A stretch of DNA of 25,819 bases, from positions 1 through 25,819 of the IMG/VR virus record IMGVR_UViG_3300009703_001851. One strand, written 5' to 3'. Position numbers and translations under genes: made by a program. The stretch is from a virus. Each line of letters begins with the position of its first letter. Within the stretch, counting starts at the first letter, position 1. Shown piece by piece: positions 14,290 through 21,783 of the stretch. The notes below the pieces were generated by a model that searched no databases, had not been told where the DNA came from, and saw nothing but the letters and a program-made list of their open reading frames with translations.

Positions 14290-15862
14290 ACCTCTTGAAC
14301 TTGGATTTGAAGATGAAAAAGCTTGGGATCTAATATGCTCAGGAAAAACAAAAGGTGTTTTTCAACTAGAAAGCAACTTAGGTAAGTCTTGGGCTAAAAG
14401 AGTTCAGCCAAAAAACATTGAAGAACTATCTGCTCTAATATCAATTATTAGACCGGGAACATTGAAGGCTATTGTAGATGGCAAATCAATGACCCAACAC
14501 TATGTTGATAGAAAGAATGGGGTGCAAGAAATAACTTATCTTCACCCATCCCTTGAGCCAATCCTTAAGAGGACTCAAGGAGTTCTTGTGTATCAAGAAC
14601 AATCTATGCAGATTGCACAACAGTTAGCAGGGTTTAACCTTCAAGAAGCCGATAATCTACGCAAAGCTATCGGTAAGAAAAAAGCAGACCTTATGGCTAA
14701 AGTCAAAGAGGACTTTCTAAAGGGAGCCTCCGAACAAGGCACTATCACGACAGAAGAAGCCGAAGAAATCTTTAGCTGGATTGAGAAGTCTAGTCGTTAT
14801 GCCTTTAATAAATCCCACGCTGTATCTTACGCAATATGTGCATATTGGAGCGCTTATGCTAAGGCTCACTTTCCGCTAGAGTTTTATTGTAACTACCTCA
14901 TTCATTCTTCTGGCAAGCCAGATCCGCAACAAGAAGTTAGAGACCTAGTTAACGATGCAAAGAATTTAGAGATATATGTAAATCCTCCATCAATAAAAGC
15001 TCTGAATACCCAAACAGACATAATCGAAGATCGCATACATTTTGGTTTAATAGACATAAAATCTGTTGGAGCAAAGCAGGTTGATAAGTTTAGAGATGCT
15101 ATAGTGTATTTAGAACAAACTTTAGGCAAGCAGCTATGCGAAGTTAATTGGTACGAGTTTCTTGTTTTAGCTTCACAGAAGATCAATTCAAGAATGTTAA
15201 CAGCTTTGATATCAGTAGGGTTCTTTGCGGATCTTCCAGAGAGTAGACAGCAAATGTTAGACGAGTTTGATACTTGGTCAAACATAACTAAGAAAGAAGC
15301 TGAGTGGGCAGAAGACAACTTTGAAAACTATGACAACCTAGTAGATCTACTAAGAGTCATGTCTCCTGTCAAAAAGGACGGAGGAGCAACCTTTAACTCA
15401 AAGCGTTCTCAGATTATCTCCGATTTAGTAATCCAATGTGAAAATCCATCTTATTCGCTAAAAGATGATCCTGAATGGGTTATTAGAACCGAAGAAAATT
15501 ACTTAGGAATAGGACTTACATACTCAAGAGTAGAAGCTTATGACACAAGCTTGGCAAATACTACTATCAAAGAGTTTATTAATGGTAAAAGGGGCAATGT
15601 CAAAATGGCCGTTACCATCAATGAAGTTAAGAGATACACCGCTAAAAAAGGTAAAGCGATTGGTCTTGAGATGGCATTTTTATGCGTTGAGGATACGACA
15701 GGAACTATGGATAGTGTTACTGTTTTTAGTGACCAATGGAACTCATACAAAAATATTTTATATGAAGGAAATAACGTAATATTGATTGGACAAGATTCAA
15801 AAAAGAAAAGATACCAATTAGATGACGGTTTCATAGTTAATGAAGTTATTGAGTTGCGTTGA
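14270..15862 (+). CDS. dnaE: DNA polymerase III alpha, C-terminal half of split DnaE
   Basis: The 530-residue C-terminal part of a DnaE polymerase. It begins with LELGFEDEKAWDL, which aligns with the segment directly after the last catalytic-Asp region of normal DnaE. Then follow GVFQLES (29-35), ISIIRPGTLK, YQEQSMQIAQQLAGF, ADNLRKAIGKKK and YAFNKSHAVSYA (177-188), all fingers-domain hallmarks. HhH-type IDIKSVGAKQ and a C-terminal OB fold complete it. It ends after the OB domain, so a tau-binding domain is probably absent, and I see no clear QxxLF-type clamp motif. The two halves sum to 1167 aa, close to E. coli DnaE (1160). The gene has its own Shine-Dalgarno and overlaps the exonuclease by 20 nt. 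Confidence 0.92.
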   Translation: METSTFEPLELGFEDEKAWDLICSGKTKGVFQLESNLGKSWAKRVQPKNIEELSALISIIRPGTLKAIVDGKSMTQHYVDRKNGVQEITYLHPSLEPILKRTQGVLVYQEQSMQIAQQLAGFNLQEADNLRKAIGKKKADLMAKVKEDFLKGASEQGTITTEEAEEIFSWIEKSSRYAFNKSHAVSYAICAYWSAYAKAHFPLEFYCNYLIHSSGKPDPQQEVRDLVNDAKNLEIYVNPPSIKALNTQTDIIEDRIHFGLIDIKSVGAKQVDKFRDAIVYLEQTLGKQLCEVNWYEFLVLASQKINSRMLTALISVGFFADLPESRQQMLDEFDTWSNITKKEAEWAEDNFENYDNLVDLLRVMSPVKKDGGATFNSKRSQIISDLVIQCENPSYSLKDDPEWVIRTEENYLGIGLTYSRVEAYDTSLANTTIKEFINGKRGNVKMAVTINEVKRYTAKKGKAIGLEMAFLCVEDTTGTMDSVTVFSDQWNSYKNILYEGNNVILIGQDSKKKRYQLDDGFIVNEVIELR

Positions 15863-15887
15863 CTCTTTTGTCTTTTGAGAGTATAAC
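15859..15887 (+). promoter_or_regulatory. Sigma-70-like promoter upstream of ssb
   Basis: TTGACT (15859-15864), a 17-nt spacer and TATAAC (15882-15887): one mismatch to each consensus hexamer at the optimal spacing. It lies in the only intergenic gap longer than 2 nt in the window (15863-15921), with the -35 overlapping the last codons and stop of the C-terminal dnaE gene. Expected transcription start is near 15894. It would give ssb, the sigma factor and the sugar genes an independent, host-polymerase-read start. Confidence 0.65.
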
Positions 15888-15921
15888 TATATTTAGCACA
15901 AACAACATGCGAGACATTTAA

Positions 15922-16278
15922 ATGAATACTATTTCAAATTATTGTAGATTTATTGGAAGACTAGTAGAAAACCCAAAAGTTGTTGAGTTTGAAAATACGA
16001 ATCTTTGCACTTTTACTTTAGCTATCAATGAGTATAGAAAAGAAAAGAACGGAGAAAAAAAGAAAACTGTCAACTATTTTGATTTTGAAGCTTGGGATTC
16101 TGGCGGAGAAACAATTAGTCGATATTGCTCTAAAGGAGATATAATTGATTTAGTTGCCTCTGCAAGGAATAACTCTTGGATTGACAAAAGTGGAAAAAAA
16201 AGATACTCAACAAAATTTAGAGTCAAAGAGTTCAAACTCTTTAATCAAACAAAAGAGCGACAAACAGTCGGGCAATAA
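15922..16278 (+). CDS. ssb: Single-stranded DNA-binding protein
   Basis: Bacterial-type OB-fold SSB of 118 aa that coats ssDNA at the fork. The N-terminal SNYCRFIGRLVENPKVV, then CTFTLAINEYR, YFDFEAWDSGGETISRYC and KGDIIDLVASARNNSW follow the SSB strand order, and YSTKFRVKEFKLF forms the last strand. The C-terminus (QTKERQTVGQ) lacks the acidic DDDIPF-type tail that most SSBs use to recruit partners. It may therefore not dock host repair proteins or may use another contact. It is the first gene after the promoter at 15859. Its 3' end is overlapped in another frame by the sigma factor gene. Confidence 0.9.
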   Translation: MNTISNYCRFIGRLVENPKVVEFENTNLCTFTLAINEYRKEKNGEKKKTVNYFDFEAWDSGGETISRYCSKGDIIDLVASARNNSWIDKSGKKRYSTKFRVKEFKLFNQTKERQTVGQ

Positions 16279-16756
16279 TCAAAAGATATCTAAACAAGAA
16301 GAGCTTGTAGAAGACAGTCTAATTCGTGAACATTACGGATTGGTTGTCTCTCAAGCTCTTTCTTTTTTTAATGACCCTAATTTTGAAGACTATATACAGG
16401 CTGGATTAATTGGTCTCTTAAAAGCTATAAGAACTCATGATAAAGAAAAAGCTATATTCAGTACCTACGCGATTGTTTGTATAAAAAACTCTATCTCCAA
16501 ACTTAGAAAAAAATTAAATAGACCAAGTTTAACAAATAAGATGGAGGAATTTGACACACAATTTCCTTATAATAGCAAGGATGCTATCTTAGACTATTTG
16601 CCGGAATACTTGCCGGAAGAGTATGTATTCATAATAAAAATGAGACTTGAGGGATACACAAACAAAGAAATTTCTGACTATACATCTAGCACAAAAAAAG
16701 AAATATCTGAAAAAATAAGACTTATAATACAAGTGTTAAGAGACGCAAATTCATGA
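16181..16756 (+). CDS. Phage RNA polymerase sigma factor (sigma-70 family)
   Basis: Directs RNA polymerase to phage promoters. Sigma region 2 is clear: REHYGLVVSQALSFF, FEDYIQAGLIGLLKAI and IFSTYAIVCIKNSISKLRKK. A C-terminal region-4-like HTH follows (LPEEYVFIIKMRLEGYTNKE, then SDYTSSTKKEISEKI). Region 3 is missing, as in small alternative sigmas. The frame has no ATG before region 2. The candidates, all inside ssb, are TTG 16154, TTG 16181 (AAGGA 12 nt upstream) and GTG 16190 (GGA 9 nt upstream). I list 16181, but the start is uncertain and the overlap with ssb is about 90-125 nt. The stop couples to the first glycosyltransferase as ATGA. It probably serves middle or late transcription. Confidence 0.8.
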   Translation: MTKVEKKDTQQNLESKSSNSLIKQKSDKQSGNNQKISKQEELVEDSLIREHYGLVVSQALSFFNDPNFEDYIQAGLIGLLKAIRTHDKEKAIFSTYAIVCIKNSISKLRKKLNRPSLTNKMEEFDTQFPYNSKDAILDYLPEYLPEEYVFIIKMRLEGYTNKEISDYTSSTKKEISEKIRLIIQVLRDANS

Positions 16757-18390
16757 GAAAAAAAAGAATATTATTTTGCGGAGAAGCAACGTACTTAAAC
16801 ACTGGGTATGCTACATATCTCAGAGAGATTATGAAAAGGCTTCATGCAACAGGAAAATATGAGTTAGCTGAATTCGCAAGTTATGGTTCCGATACAGACC
16901 CTAAAAGAGCTGAGATACCTTGGCATTTTTTTGGTAACTTGCCTGACAAAGAAAACGAATCAGACAAAGAAAAATATGACTCAAACCCAATCAACCAATT
17001 TGGAGCTTGGAAATTTGAGTCTGTAGTTTTAAGCTTCTTGCCTGATATTGTTTGTGATATCAGAGACTTTTGGATGTTTGAATACCAAGAAAGATCTCCA
17101 TTTAGACCTTTCTTTAATTGGGTCATAATGCCAACTGTAGATGCTAATCCACAAAACGAACAATGGCTATCAACTTTTTCTAGTGCCGATGCTGTTTTTA
17201 CATATTCTGATTGGGGAGCGGAAGTTCTAAACAAAGAGTCTAATGGTGTCATCAAGTGTTTAGGGTCAGCGCCTCCCTCTGCGGACGAAGCATATAAACC
17301 AGTCAAAGATAAAAGAGCGCATAAATCAGAAATGGGTTTTGATCCAGATTCGCAGATAATCGGAACTGTGATGAGAAATCAAAGAAGGAAGTTGTTTCCT
17401 GATTTGTTTGATTCGTTTAGCAAGTTTTTGCAATCGACCAATAAAGACAACGTGTATTTGTATTGTCACACTAGCTATCCAGATCTTGGATGGGATATAC
17501 CAAAGCTATTAAACCAATACAAAATATCAAGCAAAGTGCTATTCACTTATTCTTGTGCAGAATGTGGTCACAGTTTTCCTAACTTCTTTTCTGATGCAAG
17601 AACGAAATGTCCAAAATGCGGCAACTTTACCGCGTCTTTTTCAAATGTGCAAAAAGGAGTGTCATACGAATATCTTTCTAAGGTAATGAACGTTTTTGAC
17701 TTGTATATACAATATTCAAACAGTGAGGGTTTTGGCCTTCCTCAAGTAGAAGCTGCTGCATGTGGTGTTCCAGTGATGAGCGTTGATTACTCTGCCATGA
17801 GTAGCGTAATAAGGAAATTGGGAGGAACTCCTCTAAAACCCAAAGCGTTATACAACGAACTAGAAACAGGTTGTGACAGAGCTGTTCCTGATAATGATAA
17901 TACAGCAAAACAAATTGAAAAGTTTTTTGAGATGCAAGAAACTGAGAGAATGACGCTGGCAAAGAACACTAGGCTCAACTTTGAGAAATATTATCAATGG
18001 GACAAAACAGCCAAGAAGTGGGAAAATTATTTTGATTCAGTGGAATTAAAGCCATCAGAAGAAACATGGTTGTCTGCTCCTAGAATTCATCAGCCCAGAA
18101 ATGGCAACACTGAAAACATGTCAAACTCAGAATATGCCAGATGGTTAATCGTAAATGTGTTAGGAGAACCAGAAAAGCTTAACACTTATTTTGAATCTAG
18201 ACTAATAAGAGATTTGAACTATGCAATGTTTATTAACGGAATGGGCGATGCCTATCTGAATGAAGATTCCTTTAAGTTTCTAAAGCCTTTATATGAGCCA
18301 TTCGATAGGCAAAAAGCGTATGATATGATGGCTGACATTTGCGAACTGAAAAACTTTTGGGAAAACAAGAGAAAAGAAGTTATACGATGA
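16753..18390 (+). CDS. GT4-like glycosyltransferase with internal zinc ribbon
   Basis: GT-B fold glycosyltransferase (545 aa) that would transfer a sugar from an NDP-sugar. The N-terminal ILFCGEATYLNTGYATYLRE is a GT4-type acceptor-domain start. The donor domain carries the EX7E motif EGFGLPQVE (E325 to E333) followed by AAACGVPVMS. Between the two, residues 268-289 contain a four-cysteine knuckle (CAEC and CPKC), a zinc ribbon embedded in the enzyme, which is unusual. After about residue 430 a helical C-terminal extension of roughly 110 residues has no recognised domain. It is coupled to the sigma gene (ATGA). Acceptor unknown: virion protein, glycan or DNA base are all possible; host-surface or virion decoration is most likely. 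Confidence 0.85.
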   Translation: MRKKRILFCGEATYLNTGYATYLREIMKRLHATGKYELAEFASYGSDTDPKRAEIPWHFFGNLPDKENESDKEKYDSNPINQFGAWKFESVVLSFLPDIVCDIRDFWMFEYQERSPFRPFFNWVIMPTVDANPQNEQWLSTFSSADAVFTYSDWGAEVLNKESNGVIKCLGSAPPSADEAYKPVKDKRAHKSEMGFDPDSQIIGTVMRNQRRKLFPDLFDSFSKFLQSTNKDNVYLYCHTSYPDLGWDIPKLLNQYKISSKVLFTYSCAECGHSFPNFFSDARTKCPKCGNFTASFSNVQKGVSYEYLSKVMNVFDLYIQYSNSEGFGLPQVEAAACGVPVMSVDYSAMSSVIRKLGGTPLKPKALYNELETGCDRAVPDNDNTAKQIEKFFEMQETERMTLAKNTRLNFEKYYQWDKTAKKWENYFDSVELKPSEETWLSAPRIHQPRNGNTENMSNSEYARWLIVNVLGEPEKLNTYFESRLIRDLNYAMFINGMGDAYLNEDSFKFLKPLYEPFDRQKAYDMMADICELKNFWENKRKEVIR

Positions 18391-19499
18391 AAGTCTTGTA
18401 TGTAGGCTGTTATAGAGATGGTACGGGATGGGGAAATGCGGCAATTGATTATATATTGTCTCTAGATGCTGCTGGAGTAGATGTCGTACCTCGCGCAATT
18501 AAGCTAAACAATGAGCAGGTAGAATTACCTAGTAGGATTGTTGAGCTTGAAAATAAAAGCTCTAGCGGTTGCGACGTTTGTATACAACATATTTTGCCAC
18601 ATTTTATGGAGTATAGCAACAAGTTTAAAAAGAATATAGCCCTGTACGCAACAGAAACAGATAACTTTATAGACTCCGATTGGGCTAGAAGAATAAATTT
18701 GATGGATGAGGCTTGGGTGATTAACAACCAAATGGCTCAAGCGTCAAGCAAAAGCGGCGTGACGGTTCCCATAAAAGTTATTCCCCATGCTACTAATTTC
18801 TCAAAGTTTGAAAAAACTTATGACAAGCTAAGCTTTCCATCAGCAAAAAACAACTTTGTATTTTATACAGTCGCAGACTGGAACAAAAGAAAAAATATTG
18901 AAGCCTTTATAAGAGCTTTTCATACTGAGTTTGACGCAGACGAACCAGCTTCTCTTTTAATAAAAACCAGTCAGCACGGAGTAGAGCCTGAGCAATTAGC
19001 ATTGAAGGTTCGGGATATGTGCAATGCTGCAAAAACAAAAGTTAAAAAGTATAAAAACATAAATGAATACAAGGAAGATCTGATAGTAACAGATTTCACT
19101 TCTGAAAAAGAGCTTTACAGACTTCATAACTCTTGTGATTGTTTTGTCATGCCTAGCTTCGGTGAAGCATGGTGCATACCTGCTTTTGACGCAATGGGAT
19201 TTGGAAAAACTCCTATTTGTACAAATATAGGTGGAATGTCTGACTTCATAGGACATGGAGGCTTTTTAATTGAAGGAAGAATGGAACCTGTGTATGGAAT
19301 GATGAATACTCTTCCAAATCTTTTTACGCCAAATGAAAATTGGTGTTCTATTGACATACAGGGTCTAATGTCTGCAATGAGACATGCATATGAAAATTCT
19401 GAAGAATTAAAGAACATGAAGCAAATTGGATTAAAGCAGGCTTATGAATATCGCTATGAAAAAATTGGAGCTTTGATGAAGGAGACCATAAATGCCTAA
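18387..19499 (+). CDS. GT4-like glycosyltransferase
   Basis: GT-B glycosyltransferase of 370 aa. It starts MKVLYVGCYRDGTGWGNAA, a family-1/4 N-terminal Rossmann pattern; then VFYTVADWNKRKNIEAFIRAF (donor-domain start) and GEAWCIPAFDAMGFGKTP, an EX7E-like motif with E260 and Asp at 268 in place of the second Glu. The ATG at 18387 forms ATGA with the previous stop; an in-frame opening upstream (18339) lies inside that gene. It sits second in the sugar block, with no membrane segment, so it is probably a soluble cytoplasmic enzyme. The donor sugar cannot be read from the sequence. Confidence 0.85.
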   Translation: MKVLYVGCYRDGTGWGNAAIDYILSLDAAGVDVVPRAIKLNNEQVELPSRIVELENKSSSGCDVCIQHILPHFMEYSNKFKKNIALYATETDNFIDSDWARRINLMDEAWVINNQMAQASSKSGVTVPIKVIPHATNFSKFEKTYDKLSFPSAKNNFVFYTVADWNKRKNIEAFIRAFHTEFDADEPASLLIKTSQHGVEPEQLALKVRDMCNAAKTKVKKYKNINEYKEDLIVTDFTSEKELYRLHNSCDCFVMPSFGEAWCIPAFDAMGFGKTPICTNIGGMSDFIGHGGFLIEGRMEPVYGMMNTLPNLFTPNENWCSIDIQGLMSAMRHAYENSEELKNMKQIGLKQAYEYRYEKIGALMKETINA

Positions 19500-20505
19500 T
19501 GCAATGTCTTCTATATTAAGAGCTTCAACTAGAGATCCAAATGAAAAGCTGAACGTATTGACTTTTCCTACACATGAAAGATATGAAACTGGATTAGCCA
19601 AAACTGGACACAACTTTTATGCGTATAGAGCAGAAGGAATAAAAGATTGGAATGAGACATACGCCCCTCTTCCAGAAAATTACACTCTTCTAAATCCCAA
19701 TATGGGAAATGCTCAACTTCCAACGCATATCGACTTTGATTTGGTTTTATCTCAAAACAAGTTTGGTCAATTTCAAAAGGCTCACGAGCTTGCAAAACTT
19801 CTTCATTTGCCTTTGGTCAGCTTAGAGCATACCCTCCCTGTTCCAGAATGGGGTGACAATATAATGAACGCAGTTCAAAACATGAGAGGTGATGTTAATA
19901 TATTTATATCAGCCTTTAGCATAGGCGAATGGGGATGGGAAGACAAACAAGACACTGCTGTCATTACTCATGGTATAGACACAGATTTATTTTGCACAAC
20001 AGATAAAGAGAGAAGTGATGAAATTTTGTCTGTTGTAAATGATTGGGTAAATAGAGATTGGTGTTGTGGCTTTAGCATTTGGCAAAGAGTCATAGACGGT
20101 TTACCATACAAGGTGGTTGGCGATACTCCGGGTTTATCTGAGCCAGCTGCTTCAACTGAAGAGCTTGTCGCCACCTACCAAAACAGTAGGATATTTTTGA
20201 ATACTTCAACAATATCTCCAGTTCCTACAGCTCTAATGGAAGCAATGGCTTGTGGATGCGCAGTTGTCTCCACAGATACTTGTATGATTCCTGAAGTAAT
20301 AGAGCATGGGGTAAATGGATTCATAACCAATGATGAAAATCAAATGAAGCAGCATTTGGTGGATTTATTAAATGATGAAGACATGTGTAAAGAAATTGGC
20401 GAAAGTGCAAGAAAGACTATAGTAGAGAACTATTCAATGGATACATTTGTTTCAAACTGGGACAAAACTCTTAGACTTGCGGCAAATGTGCCGTTTCGAG
20501 GTTAA
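19492..20505 (+). CDS. GT4-like glycosyltransferase
   Basis: A 337-aa glycosyltransferase with a GT-B-type C-terminal donor domain: VPTALMEAMACGCAVVSTDT, then IPEVIEHGVNGFITND, the usual GT4 sequence with E/A in the EX7E region. The N-terminal half is compact (LNVLTFPTHERYETGLAKTG, then LPLVSLEHTLPVPEW). GAAGGAGA just upstream and an 8-nt overlap (ATGCCTAA) with the previous gene set the start. No signal peptide or transmembrane segment. Together with its neighbours it suggests a stepwise glycan assembly. Confidence 0.85.
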   Translation: MPNAMSSILRASTRDPNEKLNVLTFPTHERYETGLAKTGHNFYAYRAEGIKDWNETYAPLPENYTLLNPNMGNAQLPTHIDFDLVLSQNKFGQFQKAHELAKLLHLPLVSLEHTLPVPEWGDNIMNAVQNMRGDVNIFISAFSIGEWGWEDKQDTAVITHGIDTDLFCTTDKERSDEILSVVNDWVNRDWCCGFSIWQRVIDGLPYKVVGDTPGLSEPAASTEELVATYQNSRIFLNTSTISPVPTALMEAMACGCAVVSTDTCMIPEVIEHGVNGFITNDENQMKQHLVDLLNDEDMCKEIGESARKTIVENYSMDTFVSNWDKTLRLAANVPFRG

Positions 20506-20506
20506 T

Positions 20507-20971
20507 ATGAAGTTAAGAATAACAGTAGGCGCTGAGGATAAACTCAATGGGTATACAAATGTAGACCCAGTGAGTCAATTTGACGGTCTAAATACAGATC
20601 TTAGAAATTTAGATGCTATTGTTTCAGACGCAGAATGTTCTGAAATTTTAGCTGATGAGGTGATTGATTTTATCCGGCAGGAAGAAGTCTACCCAATATT
20701 AGACCATTGGATAAATAAGCTTAGACATAATGGAAACATATTTGTATCTTTTTATGACACTAGGCAAATAGCAAAAGCTTTTTTTAGAGATAAAATTAGT
20801 TTAGACGAATTTAACAAGATAGTGCATGGAACCTTCTCTGCCCCTTGGGACATAAGATTAGGACATACTACTGTCGAGGAAGTATCAAAATTTTTACAAA
20901 CAAGAGGTCTAGTTGTTACTAAAAAGACTCTAGATGGATTAAAAGCTACTATTGGAGCTACGAGGCCATGA
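20507..20971 (+). CDS. SAM-methyltransferase-fold protein, degenerate SAM loop
   Basis: A 154-aa protein matching the small class I methyltransferase layout common in phage sugar clusters. ITVGAEDKLNGYTNVDP stands where family members have a G-C-G-x-K...NVD SAM loop, then TDLRNLDAI, a DEVIDFIRQEEVYPIL stretch where others have a His-Val-Leu-Glu-His helix, and LRHNGNIFVSFYD in place of LKPGG. The glycine loop is altered (GAED instead of GCG), and both the EH pair and the PGG turn are lost, so catalysis is doubtful. The ATG at 20507 follows the previous stop by one base with GAGG upstream. It may be a structural or regulatory relative, or a diverged enzyme. Confidence 0.65.
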   Translation: MKLRITVGAEDKLNGYTNVDPVSQFDGLNTDLRNLDAIVSDAECSEILADEVIDFIRQEEVYPILDHWINKLRHNGNIFVSFYDTRQIAKAFFRDKISLDEFNKIVHGTFSAPWDIRLGHTTVEEVSKFLQTRGLVVTKKTLDGLKATIGATRP

Positions 20972-21783
20972 AAAAAGAAGATATAAATAAAGAGTTTAAT
21001 CTCAACTACGAAGACAAAGAAAATGCAGATGAGCAGGTAGAAAGCAAATGTATTGATTGTGTTTTTGAGACGCTTCCCAAACTATGCGAACATAATCAAA
21101 TTGAATTTAAATCGGAATCAGACATTCGTCTGGTTAGAGAAGAAGACAATCAAGAACATTATAGAGTCAAAGGTTTTTGCAAATGGTTTAGAGACGAACT
21201 ATGGAAGACTGCAAATCAAGGAAAAGACTTTAAGTCGATTGTAGAGAAAGAAAATGAGATAAAGTTGTCGCTGATTATCATCGTTCGAGATGACGATCAA
21301 GATTTCCAAAAGACAATTGATTCTATAAAAGAGCAAAAGATTCCTGTGGGCAGGATATTATTTTCCATCGTATCAGATGATGTAGATTATTTTGATTTCA
21401 TATTGAATGTCAGAGAAGTATCTGAAGAATCAGAGCTTGACATAAAAGTGCAGAAGGTAACAGATCCTAAAATTAACAAAGAAGACCTTTTAATAATTGA
21501 TGAAGGTTTCAAAGAAATAAAAAGCGGCTACTATTCTGTTTTTGATTTGGGATATGAGATACCGGAAAATTGGACATACAAATTGAACAAAGCAATTAAT
21601 AAAGACAACAAAAAAGTTGCCTATATAAGAGCGTCTGATGGAGTAAATGGCATTACTGCTCAAACGATGATACACGCATTTTTATATGGTAATAGAGGCG
21701 CTCCTCTTGAGAAAAAATTAAAAGAGGGGTTAGAATACGATAAAAATGATACTCAAATGATTTTTGAATGGGAAGAATTATAA
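20968..21783 (+). CDS. GT-A/GT2-like protein with N-terminal Cys cluster
   Basis: A 271-aa protein. The N-terminal region holds C28, C31 and C40 (KCIDC, KLCEH) and a later FCKWFRDELW cysteine, probably a metal-binding cluster. The second half begins IKLSLIIIVRDDDQDFQKTI, like the first strand and helix of GT2 GT-A enzymes, and has DSIKEQKIPVGRILFSIVSDD. No clear DXD metal motif or ED acceptor motif follows in order, so the glycosyltransferase part looks degenerate. It is coupled by ATGA to the gene before and by TAATG to a normal GT2 enzyme after it, so it may act as a partner of that enzyme. Confidence 0.6.
   Translation: MKKEDINKEFNLNYEDKENADEQVESKCIDCVFETLPKLCEHNQIEFKSESDIRLVREEDNQEHYRVKGFCKWFRDELWKTANQGKDFKSIVEKENEIKLSLIIIVRDDDQDFQKTIDSIKEQKIPVGRILFSIVSDDVDYFDFILNVREVSEESELDIKVQKVTDPKINKEDLLIIDEGFKEIKSGYYSVFDLGYEIPENWTYKLNKAINKDNKKVAYIRASDGVNGITAQTMIHAFLYGNRGAPLEKKLKEGLEYDKNDTQMIFEWEEL

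Noticed and set aside
14795-14836. Cyanobacterial-type DnaE intein insertion site
   Set aside because: The site where cyanobacterial DnaE inteins sit (Y|CFNKSH) reads YAFNKSH here and is uninterrupted, so there is no intein.
15540-15779. 79-codon plus-strand ORF inside the C-terminal dnaE gene
   Set aside because: Different frame within the OB-fold region of a well-supported gene; no Shine-Dalgarno and no domain.
15863-15887. Rho-independent terminator in the dnaE-ssb gap
   Set aside because: Only a 5-bp ACTCT/AGAGT stem with an 11-nt loop and no following T-run; the same bases are better explained as promoter spacer and -10.
16191-16205. Sequencing or assembly indel in the A8 run making ssb and sigma one broken gene
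   Set aside because: The ssb frame continues sensibly past the run through its last beta strand (to about 16240), so ssb is not frameshifted there; kept only as a possibility for programmed slippage.
16881-17306. Minus-strand ORF (141 codons) opposite the first glycosyltransferase
   Set aside because: It is a shadow of a confidently assigned gene, with a composition explained by the reverse complement and no domain.
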